Shown here: piece by piece, positions 11,238 through 24,169 of the stretch
Numbering within the stretch: the first letter of the stretch is position 1
How the letters are laid out: each line of letters starts with the position of its first letter
From: Gymnopus androsaceus JB14
Lineage: Eukaryota; Basidiomycota; Agaricomycetes; Agaricales; Omphalotaceae
Reading direction: 5' to 3'
Length of the DNA stretch: 64,000 nucleotides
Assembly (NCBI GenBank): GCA_009733575.1
Contig: ML769409.1
Span: 177,867 to 241,866 of the forward strand
Made by a program: the position numbers and the translations under genes
The notes under the pieces: generated by a model
Told to the model about the DNA's origin: nothing
The model's input: the letters and a program-made list of their open reading frames with translations, nothing else
The model's database searches: none

Positions 11238-12963
11238 ATGCAGCTGTTCTGCTCAAACTGCAATGGAACCCTCTTCACGCCTCAGAGTAACATTGATAAC
11301 TCCGTAATCCTCGAAAAGCTACGCTGGGAGTCAGGTCCTGCTTCAGTCCCCGAGCCTGATGAGGTCGCCCCGATTCTCCAAAACGCGCGACGGGACTTGG
11401 AAGAATACGAGCAGGAGATCCATAAACTCGATTCTCGTCGATCCTTTTTGACTGCACAACGAGACCGCCTCCGGGATACCATCTTTCAGGCTCGGGCACT
11501 ACTCTCGCCAGTTCGCAAGGTCCCCGACGAAATCTTACGACACATTTTCGACGATCGCTGTGACACGAATCATTTCGAATTCGATCCTGCATCGCGGGAA
11601 AATGGCTCGGATGTATCAGGTATGGAACCGAATGCTTCGGATATACCAGCTCTGGCTCTCAGTAGCGTCTGTTCGCGTTGGCGGAGGGTTGGACTAGCTT
11701 TCCCTAATATCTGGGCTAGGATATCGTTAAAGGTGGTGTGTTACGACGGTGATTCATTACAGCAAAACACTCAGCTTTTGGAGAATTTTTCAAATCTCCT
11801 CAGTCGTTCTCAGCAGTGGCCACTTAGTGTGACCATCGACATGTCCAAAGCATCTGTCGAGATAACAAATCTTGAATGTTCCGCGTTGTTTGTCTTGGTT
11901 AGGGAGTATCCGCGCTGGAAAGAATTTTCTTTCTATTCCAATGGATGGTGTGAGCTCCAGGGATTATTCCCCGCCAGTGGCATCTCCTTGGAAACTCTTG
12001 GCGAGTTCCTAAACTCATTGAACTTGCACTTTATGTTCCATATACTAATGATACGACTGAAGATGATGTGGATTTCTTTGCTCACAGAGTGCCCAACCTT
12101 CGAGTTTTCAAATCGCATGATATCCCAGAGATGCCTTCTGCATTTCCCTTGGCCCAACTATTGCATTTTAAACTCGATCCGGATGATATGGTCATACAGC
12201 AGACAGGTGAACTCAGCAGAAGCACCAGACTTATCTCACTTGATGTCAACGATTTCGTGAAGGATCTAGGGGCAATCGACATTTCCTCTATATCCCCCAT
12301 AACTTCTTCCACAATTGAGGTGTTAACGGTACGGCATGAGTTTCGCCACGGTGTGGCTTCCCGATGCGCTCAATACTCCGTTTTCTTACATGCCCTTCTC
12401 TGAACACTCTTCATCTGGATTCAAGCTCATCCTCTATATGCGTCGATTTCGAGCAGCTCATGGAATTTTTGAAGCGGTCGTCTTTCCGATTGACCACTCT
12501 TTCCATTAAAAGCTTGTCGCTTTCCGACTCCGACCTCCTCTCCCTCCTCGCTTGCACTCCGACTTTACTAGATCTCACTCTCAATGACACCTACACTCCG
12601 TGTGCAAACAGTCCTATCACATCGCGACTCATAAACAGTCTCCATGCTTATCAGACTGGGTCCCAGAGTGTTCCCCTAGTTCCAAGGCTACAGCACCTCT
12701 ACCTGAACTTAGGAGCACGGTCGTTCAAAGACGAAGCAGTCGTGGAGATGGTCAAGTCTCGGTGGACTTTAGGTCATACCATGAGTGTAGCAGTTGACCG
12801 TCTGCGATCATTTACGGTTATATTTCGACGTAGGGGAAAGGTTCTTGGTACGTACGATGCCCTGGATGATATTGAAATGGAAGGGATGAGGGTGGCTGTA
12901 ATGTGGAAAGGGTACGCTATTATTTTTCGTACTTTTTGCGATGAAGACTCAATTTTATACTAG
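11238..12963 (+). pseudogene. F-box-like protein gene, frameshifted copy A
   Basis: Begins MQLFCSNCNGTLFTPQS, followed by a coiled segment (ARRDLEEYEQEIHKLDSRRS) and an F-box-like motif ALLSPVRKVPDEILRHIFDD. Then come SSVCSRWRRVGLAFPNIWAR and leucine-rich-repeat-like stretches ending in VAVMWKGYA. This is the typical agaric substrate-adaptor layout (SCF ubiquitin ligase; inferred from family). Compared with copy B (40108-38418) it has lost one T near 12007 (gagttcc against gagtttcc) and one base near 12360, so three frames are needed to cover the protein. Copy B is intact at both places but broken at its own 3' end. Confidence 0.8.
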
Positions 12964-13316
12964 GGAACATGGCCAGTTGATTTTTTGAACGTTGCAGCAA
13001 GTGCATATTCAAGTTTTAGTACGATTAAAAGTGCCATAGTAGCAGGGAAATTTACTAGGTCTAGATGACATTGATTCAAATATTAAGTAGCACCAACGCC
13101 AAACGTACTTATAATTCTCAATGAAAGCTTTTTACACACCATAAGGAGCAGCGTTAACAAGATGCCTGTTTGCAACAGGTGTCGTATCCTTTGCAAAAAT
13201 GCTGGATAATGTGGATTTTGAGGAGTTGTTACTTCGGTGATGCGCGCCTAAATTAAACGCCGCCCTCGTGATAACTTCGGGTGCACTCAAATTCTTCTCC
13301 AACTCTCACTAAAACC

Positions 13317-14319
13317 ATGGCTTCCAGGCTTGCTGTTAGCACTTTGAGGGCTGCTGGTAGGAAATTGGTTTTTTAAAGCTGACATTGCTAAATTCTACAG
13401 TTTCCAGCTAGGCCCCGGGTGGTCGCTGCAGTACCGCAGACTTTCTCTTCGTACGTGTAAATTCTCTATTCCTTTTCCGAGACTGTAATGGTTATTCTTT
13501 CATTTATTTATTGGATTCAGGCGCTCCATGAGCTCTTCTAACCCTCCTCCACCCTCCGAACGCGCCTCCGAGATTATCAATAAACTTCCTTCCTCGCCCA
13601 ACCTCATCACCAAGACCGGAACCGCTCTCCTTGGAACTGGTCTTACTGCCGCTGCAATCTCTCAGGAGCTATACGTAGTAAACGAGGAAACCATTGTTCT
13701 CGTTGGTTCTGCTATTTTCCTTGCACTTATGGCCAAGGTGCGTGTTGTATACTTCTGCTCATTTTTAATTCTTACATTTTTTTTTGTTAGGCTATTCGTG
13801 AACCCTACGTCAACTGGGCTCAATCTCAGGTCCAGAAGATCAAGGGTATCTTGGATAAAGCTCGTGCAGAGCATACCCAGGCAGTCCAGGACCGTATCGA
13901 CTCTGTTAGCCAAATGAAGGATGTTGTTGTTTTGACCCAGAGCCTTTTCGCTCTCTCAAAGGTACGCCCTAACTCCTATAAGACCGTACGAACATGCCTT
14001 GTTAACAAATTTTTGTAGGAGACTGCCCAGCTCGAGTCAGAAGCCTTTGTCCAAAAGCAGAAGGTTGCCGTGGCTTCTGAGCTCAAGTCCGTCCTCGACA
14101 GTTGGGTCCGCTACGAACAACAGCAGAAGGAGAGCGAGCAGGCCGACCTTACCAAATCTGTCATTGACAAGGTCCTTTCCAGCTTGCAAGACGAGAAGAC
14201 TCAGCGTGAAATCCTTATGTCTGCTGTCGCGGAGGTTGAACGTAGGTTTCCTTAGCTACTACCTCTCGTGCTTTACTGATATTTTGGTTACAGAGTTAGT
14301 GAAGAGCAAAGCTATCTAG
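13317..14319 (+). CDS. ATP4: ATP synthase subunit 4 (subunit b), mitochondrial
   Basis: Peripheral-stalk subunit of the mitochondrial F1Fo ATP synthase. Exons 13317-13356, 13408-13450, 13521-13737, 13791-13961, 14019-14241 and 14294-14319 join in frame. The N-terminus (MASRLAVSTLRAA...) is rich in Arg/Ser/Ala and lacks acids, as in a mitochondrial presequence. NLITKTGTALLGTGLTAAAI and ETIVLVGSAIFLALMAK are the membrane-embedded part. A long polar helix follows (IREPYVNWAQSQVQKIKG, ending EVEQLVKSKAI). Length, topology and wording match fungal Atp4. The intact housekeeping gene sits inside the inverted-duplication loop. Confidence 0.93.
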
Positions 14320-15516
14320 TTTTACACAGGCGGACAATAGATGTGTATAGTTGCAAATTACTGTTTGAATGACTTTTTGGATGACGATAGATCTGAATAC
14401 TCTTTGCGATTGATATGGCCGAGTTAGACCACGGGTTCTTATAGAGCCGCGTCTCCTCTTTCCTTACTACCATCACTGAAGGCGAATGGCTGGTCTCTCC
14501 TATCTGTCGATATACACTAACTTAGAATATCATTCTAACGTGCCTATCAAGTGGAAGTCCAACCTAGTCTTTTTCGGGTCGACCAAACATATATTACAAG
14601 AACCCATGTCCTTTGCGTCTATTCAAAGGCTCACTACTTGACTGAAGCAGCGCTTGGGTGACACGGTCCACAAGGCTATTGGTTGAGTTAAACGTCCGTG
14701 GACTGATCAAATCGTTTTATCTCTGGAATTATGATCTACTGAATCCTGGTAAGCAGAAGCGTCCTTTATTTATATTCGTGTCGTGTTCCTCAGGCTCATC
14801 CAGGTGCGACGATGCTCTTCGACGCCTTTTGCATGGGTATGCTTCGATCGAGCTATGAAAACAGTGGAATCTTGACTCAGGTAACCTATCCTGGCTATCC
14901 AGGATCCACTAGCTTTGGCTTAGCTCTTCGGAACATATTCGTCCCGTTGTTCATAGAGAATTGACTCTGTCAGGATGAGTGGTTACGATCATCACAAATC
15001 CTCGAATCACTTCTATCTTATCTGACGATCTAAACTGCGAAAGGTTTGCGGTGTTTAGCTTTCTCCTTCTCCCTGAACGCGTTTGGTATCTGATTCATCT
15101 TCACACAGACTTTTTTTTCAACTTTTTCCCTCGAACAGACGGTAAATCGGATGCTAAACGCATCAGTTTGATGCACCGCACTGGCCTTATCCTCTTTATC
15201 ATAGCTGCCTCTTGCTCACATGAACCCACTTTCCGCTAAGCTCCCAGGTCCAATACTGAGTACTCCTCCCGGGCGGCCCATAATGATACGTATATGTCAT
15301 TTGGTAACTTACCTACTTTACCCAGTTTGGCCAGTTGGGTCGTTTCATTTATAAAGGCCTGCTTACGTCCACAAATGCCGAGACTCGTGCTACCACCTCC
15401 TGTTGTCACTGGTAACCGAACGGTGGCCTTTCTCTTCTCCCTTCCACTATAAACTCTCTGGATCCATCCTGGCGCCTTCTCGTTGACTCCATACCCCGTT
15501 CGCTTCAACGCATTGG
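14320..15516. other. Intergenic, no gene recognised
   Basis: Open frames at 14979-15239 (+) and 15236-15535 (-) lack recognisable domains or paired splice signals. T-rich tracts near 15110 and CT-rich stretches just before 15517 may be the promoter of the next gene. Confidence 0.4.
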
Positions 15517-16728
15517 ATGTTGGCGCGGTGGTCAAATCTATTCAATGTCTCGCTCTGGTCGTGTTTCGTGTTTTCGTGTCTAGCTCAGCAATTGCAGAAC
15601 ATAACGATTACAAACACCTCTCCTCAGATCGACTACACTCCTTTTATCTGTAATGTCTCCGGCTCCGCTTCGTTTAGCCCTAGCTGTCTGGGTGGATGGT
15701 GAGTATCACTTTATCTACGTTAACGCTTGATCTTAACGCAACTTGGTTTGTTCTCCAGGCAGGTTTTAACATCGGGAGGAGAGACGATACTGTCGACAGA
15801 GGGTGCAGGACCGCAAGGCGCGGACATTGTTCCCCAAATGTTCTTACGATTTCAAGGTGTGTGGGTTTAGTTACAAATTAATTATCTGAATTGTCTAACG
15901 TTTTGATGCCCGACACAGCGTCGGCACTGTTTTTTAACACATCGACGTCTTCAAATGCCACATTTGACATCTCAGTTTCAGTCGGAAATTCTTCAGTCAG
16001 TGTGTCAGCTAATTCCAGTGTCGGGGCAGCTGCCATCTTCAATTTACCCGAGAATGAAACTACGACATTGAGTCTGACATTCACGGCCGGTCAAATACCG
16101 TCTCATTTGGACATTGGGAATATCACGATAGAAGTGGCGGATAACTCGTACGTGGCTAGCATCTAGCTTCGCTATCAAAGCACTGAATAATCATCATCTT
16201 TTTTTAGCCTATCGTCCATCTTGCCTACGCAGACTCTACCTCCTTCTGTCTTCCTACCGACGTTCGTTCCCTCTACATCCGCGGGCTCGTCTACTTCTAC
16301 TCCCTCTAATACATCATCAGCACAATCCTCGGCTTCTAAACACCACAACTCGTCGCCGATGCTGTGGGACTCACTTTGGGTCTTGGGCTTGGTTTAACAC
16401 TCATTACAATGCTCGGATATCTTGCTTGGAAACGCCGGCGCCGGCGCCAGGGTGATATTGACTGGCGGCGCACTGGGAATACCCAGGGTAAACGGACTTT
16501 GGGCTTTATACGGAATAACCGGAACTCGACCCAATGGTTTTAAAGTTAATTTCCTCTCTACTCTACATATATGCCCTGTAGTGCAGGCTAATACTCTCGC
16601 TGGTTTATACTCGCTGAACGCGGACAATGTTGTATTTTATTGCGGAACTTCATACAAAGAAATTGGGGCGTGAAGGATGGACTGCTGATGACGCTCCTGG
16701 GACACGGGGCATGGAGGCACCGGTCTAG
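15517..16728 (+). CDS. Ser/Thr-rich single-pass membrane protein, possibly frameshifted
   Basis: No known function. The start MLARWSNLFNVSLWSCFVFS is a signal peptide (cleavage near CLAQ). The ectodomain has many N-glycosylation sites (NITITNTS, NTSTSSNATF, NSSVSVSANSS) and a Ser/Thr-rich stalk (STSAGSSTSTPSNTSSAQSS). A glycine/leucine-rich membrane helix GLTLGLGLGLTLITMLGYLA is followed by the stop-transfer KRRRRR. The tail ends EGWTADDAPGTRGMEAPV at 16728, a C-terminus style seen in agaric mucin-like membrane proteins. Introns follow SCLGGW, LRFQ and VADNS. Between about 16337 and 16396 the stalk frame and the helix frame differ, with no usable intron between them, so the gene may be broken or the read may contain an indel. 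Confidence 0.55.
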
Positions 16729-17424
16729 AGCGCATAATACTTTCGAAAATCTCTATTCGCCAGGGTGCGCATAACTCGAGTCGCGAGATGGCTTCCTTCA
16801 TTTTTCCCCACTCGATACACCCGGGACTTGCGTCTGGTCCTGCCTGGTTACTGAGGCGTTCCGCTTACGGGGTGTTTGGGAACAAGTCAAGTACGGATAT
16901 TGTCGAGTCGGAGATCAAAATTCAGTGAAGGCGGAGATGGAAACGCTATATGGGTACGAAACAGCATGGAAGTCTAGATCGTTTTTTTTCCGCCTTCTTT
17001 TTATTTTTATTTCTTCCCTTCTTCCAGAGTCCGTGGCGAACTTTTTGAGTCGATTCTGGAGCACAACAGAGGAACTGGCAATAAGTTAATATCGCAGCAA
17101 AAGTAAAATTCAAGGATATGGCTAACAGATGTAATTTAAAATAAGATGGTCAGAATGACTAGGTTCTTGATGCGTCGAAGACGAAATGTCAAGTTTTCGT
17201 GATGTTTTTGGATCATTCATTCTCAAGCCTACCACTGAAGTTGGACAAAAAAAACTGTAGCGTTAGTTGTTCTGTGTCCGATCGAGATAAGGCGCCCCCC
17301 CCGACACCTCATCCCAACCACGTCCGGCTTCGCTCGTATATATCTAACGTCTCCACTTGGCGGGCTGAAAAAGCCTGCTGTGCTAGAGCATCCTAATGGG
17401 TGATCCCGTGCCTTCGTCAAAGAG
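16729..17424. other. Intergenic, no gene recognised
   Basis: Contains a T-rich tract (16980-17020) and a poly-C run near 17295. No coding signal supported. Confidence 0.4.
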
Positions 17425-18309
17425 TCCAATCAAAGACATGATCCCTAGAAGCCCTTGCTAACATACAGATATCTTATCAGTTAGTATTGAAAATGCAGTA
17501 GCTGTATCTGTTTAGATTGTACGTAGGTTACAGGCGCTCACGCGCTCATCGCCAACCCCTTTACACTTATGATTTCAGAGGAGTTTCATTTATGATTTAC
17601 TATTAATTTCAAGCTGTACGCGTCCTGGACCCGTCACCTGCCTTTATTCTGATTTTGCCATCCCTACGCGCTCTTTCATTTTTGCTAGTTCATTAAACAG
17701 TATTTGACGATATCGTACTCGACGGAAGTGCTATTCCGACGGGACTCACTCATACGGACTGCTTTGACCTGCCGTAATGCTAAATCTTTTCAGACGTGAT
17801 CGCTTCCACAGGCCTTAAGAATAAAGACTATCGGACGGCAAATGTGTTGTAATCTGTAATAGCGTGTCTGGAAACAATCTCCTCTATAATCTTCCAAAGA
17901 AACTACATGATGTTCCTATATGCGCCCCATAATATCCGCATGCCAAGCATTGTAGAGTAAGTGCCTTATATGTCATACATGAGTGAGTGAATTCAATTGC
18001 ATTCTGAAGTTAGATGATGGCGGAAAGAGTCACGGCTCATCCGTTCGTTCAAATTTCGCAACAGAAATAAGTAGAAGGTAAATTGAAGAATTTGATAGTA
18101 CTTGATATGAAGGTACCAAAGCTAGCCGATATCCAAGTAAGGTTGTGGCAGTACAGATCGTTTGCAAATCATAATCGTAAGCGTGAAGAGTCGTGAGGTA
18201 CCCGCAGTAACTTTAAGAGAAAAAGAATGAGATGGTAGTGAGAATGAAATACTACGTGTATATTGCGATTCCGAGACAGCTTCCCCGTTCCAAGCTGCGA
18301 TTTAATCAT

Positions 18310-20117
18310 TCAAAAACTCAACTGCCTTCATTATATCTTTTTTTATATCATCCTCCGACCAAGTCCAACTTTGCATAACGGCATTACTCAGGATAGAGAT
18401 TTGCTCAAGGAGTCAAAACTTGGCCCATGGTAACATTCTCGAATTCAGGCGCATTCAAATCGTGGTAAAAGCCCTCCTTGCGTGCAGTTTGCTGAACCTT
18501 GTTTCCGAGAGGTTGACGAATGTAGTTGTAGGCCTCAAGAACACGAGCCCATTTATTGGGGCCACCGCTCGAGAATAGTTTGCCCAAAACGTATCCGTCC
18601 TATGAGCATATTTCAAGATGTGCCGTTTTGCTTAAATGATGTACTCACCTGGATTGCCTGGCCATTGTATAGTCATTGGTCGTCAGTATATATATCATTC
18701 AGCTTAGAGTAGACTACCTGGCCAGCTCCCGCACCCAAATGAGGTCTCATGGCGTGAGCTGTTTGTTCCGGCCGAGTCAGGTATAAGAAAAAACCTCGGA
18801 AACCTAATGCACACTCACCTGCATCTCCAACTAAGGCTACGCGGCGAGAGACGTAAGTCTTCATTGAGTACTGATCGCGGATTACCCAACACGTAGGTTT
18901 TTCAATACTCTGTGTGTAAGTCTCAAACATCGAAGTTAATCAAAGCCTCAATACCACTTACACTAAGCAGTTGAATTACTTCGTCCTCCCATCCAGAGAA
19001 CTCCTTAAGCATCTCCTCTTTCGTAGCTTCCCATATCTCAGGACGGTCGAGCGGTTTGCCTTCGTTTTCCAAGTCCGTGAAAAAGGCCACTACGTTGATC
19101 AATCGACCTCGACTGATGGGATAAGCGACTACAAGATGTCAATAAACACTCCTAGCCCTCCAACCCCGTAGAACTTGCCTACATGCTGCAAGAAAAACAT
19201 GCTCAAGATGAATGTTATCCAGCAAATTCTAGTAAGTACCTTGTCTTTCCCGCAATACTGTCATAAAAAATCAGGTGGATTAGATTCCATGCACCTATCG
19301 AGCGATTAATATGGCTTACCATAATAGGATCTTCGAGGGCTCTATGACCTGGGTACAATTGAGCAAAGGTCTCCTTGGGAATCAGACCTCGAAAAGCATC
19401 AGTTCCCGTATAGAATATTCCATCGTTCGGGATAGACTCCCGTGCCACGGATTTGATACCGTCGGCGGCAATGAGAACGTCGACCGTCTTCTCTGCTCCA
19501 TTCTTGAAATAAAGTTTGACGGAATCTTCACTTTCTTCACAGCGGATAAGACGGTGCGACAGATGGATGTGGCAGAACTCGGGGACGTGCTTCAGAAGTA
19601 TGCTCTGAATTTCTTGACGATGGAAGCAAGGGGAACCACCTTAAGCCCAGGTAGGTAAGGTATTACAACTCTATTTCTTGAATTCGACGAACCTTTGGTG
19701 TATAGTTTGTGGAACGTAAACCCATCCTTTCGATCACTGATTCGAAACTCAAACCCCAAGCCTTGGATTACTATCAGCTTTTCGCAAAGAAGAAATAGAA
19801 AATCAACATTTACTTTGGTCCTTGCGGAACCCATCTTGGAGTGTTGCTACCAGCTCCTCCTCCATCCCCAAAGACTGGAGTATCTCCCATGTACGAGGTC
19901 ACACAGTTATCCCAGCACCGATCTCGGTGATCTGGTGTGCTTGCTCGTAGAGGTTGATCTCAATGTCAGGACAATCCTTGAGTGCCACTGCACACGTCAA
20001 ACCTCCGATTCCACCCCCACTGGAATACGGCTCATATCGCCTAGTCTCAAAACAAAAAAAAACAAGGAAAATTCACACTATCGCGACGCTCAGTTTCTTC
20101 GATTCTGAATAGGCCAT
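18310..20117 (-). pseudogene. FAD-dependent monooxygenase, copy 1, inactivated
   Basis: Group A flavin monooxygenase of the salicylate hydroxylase-like type. It starts at 20115-20117 (MAYSESKKLSVAIV), an intron follows, then the dinucleotide-binding GGGIGGLTCAVALKD. Later blocks are FRISDRKDGFTFHK, a catalytic-fold DG motif in the exon near 19450, and RRVALVGDA followed by HAMRPHLGAGAGQ. Two lesions are visible by comparison with copy 2: a TGG-to-TGA nonsense change at 19899-19901 (the tryptophan of GITVWPRTWE), and an extra base at about 18407 that puts a stop right after MGQVLTP. Surprisingly it keeps the correct frame at the exon-3 acceptor, where copy 2 has lost 2 nt. Confidence 0.85.
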
Positions 20118-21103
20118 TGCAATTCACAGTGGAAATGATGATGATACAATGCGCAACCGGTATGGTCCTTATAGGATTCTCTTTTCTCGCTACATACTAT
20201 CTTTTTCCGACGCATTACGATGGTTCTCGGGAGAGGTTCCGAAACTCCCAAGAAACTCCGTTCACCTTGAGGTCCTACAAAGCCTAATTACGCCAGTAAT
20301 TGCTCTTCATCTGTTCAACCAGCAGGGCAATCATGAGGAGTAATACTAAATTATTTTTCGCTAGTTAATCATGCATAAAACTCCCAAGGAACGCCGTTTT
20401 CAACGGTTTGCCTGGATTTTATTTTCAACTTACAAAGCTTGCATACATCTTCACCTGTGTTTTCAAACACACACACCGTCGTAGCCGAGAATGCAGCCCT
20501 TAGTCTTTGGAGAAGGTATGACGAGAGCACGTCTTTGAGCTCTTTCAAATTGAGAAAGTGATATCTAACCATTATTAATATTATGGCGTCCACATGATAT
20601 TTTCAAACACACACACCGTCGAAGCCGCACGGGAGAGAACATTTTTTGATTTTTGATTTTTAATTTCGAATTACATTTTGAGCTGATATCTACGCATTAT
20701 TATGGCTTCCCTCAGGACGTCTTGGGCATGATGCGTCGATAGGCTTCAATTGTCACGAACGCGTTACGTCACGCATCATGCATTTCCACCCAGCAAATCT
20801 TCAAATCCAATTAATAATGCAATACGCTATCCTATAGCCTCATCTAAACGAATTTACTAGCATTAATACTAGTGGTAGCGCTGACAAGATTAAGAACTTG
20901 GAAGAGTTCGTCTGCTGGATTCTCATCTACAATATTCTCTTTTCAACGAAGTTGAATCACAGGGGCCCACTCTTCGAGCCACGGACAGTCACAAAGGTGG
21001 TCCAAGGTCAACTAAAATCTGCGCATCACGCACTGCGAAGTGATTACCACGGCGTGCATGTAGGGCGAACAAAAATATAAACAAGGCCAACATCAAAGGG
21101 AAA
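20118..21103. other. AT-rich intergenic flank of duplicated unit
   Basis: No gene seen. It contains repeated phrases ttttcaaacacacacaccgtcg (near 20460 and 20606) and a segment (20640-20815) that recurs at 24725-24890, confirming the tandem duplication. Confidence 0.5.
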
Positions 21104-21193
21104 TTCTCTAGCCGACTTGACCGACCTCGTCATTAGATGGGCTCGGACTCTGCATATACTAGTGACGCGCTCTACTAATTGAGCTAAGAAGGA
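21104..21193 (-). pseudogene. tRNA-Thr relic
   Basis: Its 5' half matches the intact tRNA at 25431-25531 (TCCTTCTTAGCTCA, anticodon stem CGTCA/TGACG, anticodon AGT). The T arm has lost about four bases and the 3' acceptor strand reads AGAGAAT instead of AGAAGGA, so it cannot pair. Confidence 0.75.
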
Positions 21194-22146
21194 TATACTC
21201 GATGTTACCCTACGAGCTCAAATGTCAGCTCAGAAAGGTCAGAACAGTCTAGTGTTATGGAGATTGAAGCGTAAGGGTATTTAAAGTTCGAGTGCCTAGC
21301 CCAAGTACTTCAGAGTACGTCGACGAAGTCCAATCGAAGACATGATCCTCTTGGAAGCCCTGAAATCACAGATATCTTATTGATTATTAGTATTGAAATG
21401 CACTAGATAGTTCTGTTTTAATTGTACATGGGTTACAGGCGTTTGGGCGCGAATCGTGAACCCCTTTTCTCAGAGGAGCTTCTTTACTATTAATTAATCT
21501 GTACAATTCTGCATTCTGATTCAGAGGTCCCAGTAGGACTATGGATACAATATTAACGTCAAATTTTGTAAATATATTTACACTCCACGCATCGCTACCT
21601 TAACTCGAGAGAAGTGCTATCTCATACGGACTGCTTTGACCTGCCGTAATGCTGATCGTCAGGCCTTAAGAATAAAGACCATCGGACGGCAAGTGTTTTT
21701 CAATCTGTAATAGTGTGTCTGGAAAAAATCTCCTCCATAACCTTCCAAAGATACTACATTGTGTTCCTATATGCACCCAGTGCCTTATACATCATAAGTA
21801 AGTATGTGAGTGAATCCTCGTTCAACTTCTGTCTGTTGCATTCCTAAGTTAGATGACCGAAAAAGTCACGGCTCATGAATTTCGCAACGGAAATAAGTAA
21901 ACGGTAATTGGAAGTCAACCTGATAGTACTTGATATCGGCTTGGTATTGACAGTACCAAAGTAAATATAGTACGGTAGCTGATATCCAAGTAAGATTGTG
22001 GTACAGGTAGTTTGCAAATCATAATCGTAAACGTGAAGAGTCGCTAGGTAGCCGCAGCAACTTGAAGAAAAAAGAATGAAATGGAAGTGAGAAATATTCC
22101 GCGTATATTGCGATTCTGAAACAGCTTTCCCGATCCTAGCTGCGAT

Positions 22147-23971
22147 CTACTCGGAGCCCTCGTTCAAAAACTCAACTCCCCTCATCATGTCTTTCTTTAT
22201 ATCATCCTCCGACCAAGTCCAGCTTTGCATAACGGCATTGCTCAGGATAGAGAGTTGTTCAGGAGTCAAAACTTGGCCCATGGTGACATTCTCGAATTCA
22301 GGCGCGTTCAACTCGTGGTAAAAGCCTTCCTTGCGTGCAGTTTGTTGGACCTTGTTTCCGAGAGGCTGACGAATGTAGTTGTATGCCTCAATGACACGAG
22401 CCCATTTATTGGGGCCACCGCTTGAGAATAGTTTACCCAAGACATATCCGTCCTATGAGCATATTTCAGGATGTGCTTTTTTGCTTAAATGATGTAGTGC
22501 TTACCTCGATTGCCTGGCCATTGCATAGTCATTGATCGTCAGTATATATATCAGTCAGCTTAGAGGAGACTACCTGGCCAGCTCCCGCACCCAAATGAGG
22601 TCTCATGGCGTGAGCTGCTCGTTTCGGTGGATTCAGTATAAGAAAAAACCTCGAAAACATAATACACACTCACCTGCATCTCCAAGTAGGGCTATGCGGC
22701 GAGAAACGTATGTCTTCATCGAGTATTGATCTCGGATTGCCCAGCACGTAGGTTTTTCAATGCTCTGCGAACCACAAATAAGTCTCAAATACCGAATTAA
22801 TCAAAATTTCAACGTCACTTACGCTAAGCAGCTGAATCACTTCGTCCTCCCATCCAGAGAATTCTTTAAGCACCTCCTCTTTTGTGGCTTCCCTTATCTC
22901 GGGACGGTCGAGCGGCTTGCCTTCGTTTTCCAAGCTCGTGAAAAAGGCCACTACGTTGATGAATCGGCCTCGACTGATGGGATAAACGACTACAAGAAGT
23001 CAATGAACACTCCTAGCGCTCAACCTCTGTAGAACTTGCCTATATGCTACAAGAAAAACATGATCAAGATAAATTTTATCCAGCATGTTCAAGTAAGTAC
23101 CTTGTCTTTGCCGCAATACTGTCATAAAAATCAGATGTATTAGGATTCCATGTACTTATCGAGTGACCAATGTGGCTTACGATAATAGGATCTTCGAGGG
23201 TTCTATGACCTGGGTACAATTGAGCAAAGGTCTCCTTGGGAATCAGACCTCGAAAAGCATCAGTTCCCGTATAGAATATTCCATCGTTTGGGATAGATTC
23301 CCGCCCTACGGATTTGATACCGTCGGCGGCAATGAGAACGTCGACCGTCTTCTCTGCTCCATTCTTGAAATAAAGTTTGACGGAATCTTCACTTTCTTCA
23401 CAGCGGATAAGACGGTGCGACAGATGGATGTGGCAGAATTCGGGAACGTGCTTCAGAAGCGTGTTCTGAATTTCTTGACGATGGAAGCAGGGCGAACCAC
23501 CTTAACCCAAGTAGGTAAGCTGTTAAAACTCTCCTTCTTGAGCTCGACGAACCTTTGGTGAATAGTTTGTGGAACGTAAACCCATCCTTTCGATCACTGA
23601 TTCGAAACTCGAATCCCAAGCCTTGGAACTATCAGCTTTTCGCAAAGAAGAAATAGAAAATCAACATTTACTTTGGTCCTTGCGGAACCCATCTTGGAGT
23701 GTTGCTACCAGCTCCTCCTCCAGTCCCAAAGACTGGAGTATTTCCCATGTACGAGGCCACACAGTTATCCCAGCACCGATCTCGGTGATCTGATGTGCTT
23801 GCTCGTAGAGGTTGATCTCAATGTTAGGACAATCCTTGAGTGCCACTGCGCACGTCAAGCCTCCGATTCCACCCCCACTAGAATATGGTTTTGTCAGCCC
23901 GTATCACCAAGTCAAAAGAGTAAAACTCACACTATCGCGATGCTCAGTTTCTTCGATTCGGAATAGGCCAT
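22147..23971 (-). pseudogene. FAD-dependent monooxygenase, copy 2, probably frameshifted
   Basis: Start at 23969-23971 (MAYSESKKLSIAIV|GGGIGGLT). ITVWPRTWEILQSLG is intact (no nonsense codon). FRQ-type blocks FHRQEIQ, LLKHVPEFCHIHLSHRL, VDVLIAADGIKSVGRESIPN and RIALLGDA|HAMRPHLGAGAGQ are followed by an intact C-terminus ending VEFLNEGSE. About 430 aa and around ten exons are expected. Lesion: at the start of exon 3 copy 1 reads atagtaatccaaggc but copy 2 reads atagttccaaggc, two bases shorter, which breaks the phase with the upstream donor. I found no alternative acceptor that restores it. If a splice variant exists, the gene could still be functional; the other exons look healthy. Confidence 0.7.
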
Positions 23972-24169
23972 TGCAGTTCACAGTGGAAATGATGATGATA
24001 CAATGCGCAACCAGTATGGTCTTTATAGGATTCTCTTTTCTCGCTACATATATTTTTCCATTACGAAGCTTCTCTGGAAACTCCCAAGAAACTCCGTTTG
24101 CCTTGACGTTATCTACCATCCTACAAAGCTCAATTACGCCAATTGTTGCTCCTCATCTATTCAACGGGC

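Larger units (their letters stand above)
10192..13070 (+). repeat. Left arm of inverted duplication (DJ-1 + F-box block)
   Basis: The block DJ-1 then F-box then 3' flank is present in reverse orientation at 38280-41003. The match runs past the F-box stop: ggaacatggccagttgattt and aacgttgcagcaagtgcata here have reverse complements at about 38345-38400. Confidence 0.85.
17425..21300. repeat. Tandem duplication unit 1 (FAD monooxygenase + tRNA-Thr relic)
   Basis: The unit starts with ccaatcaaagacatgatcc and contains noncoding flank, a FAD monooxygenase gene in minus orientation, an AT-rich flank with several aacacacacaccgtcg phrases, and a tRNA-Thr relic. The same order recurs from about 21335 (ccaatcgaagacatgatcc) to about 25560. 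Coding parts are very similar; the flanks carry many indels. Confidence 0.85.
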
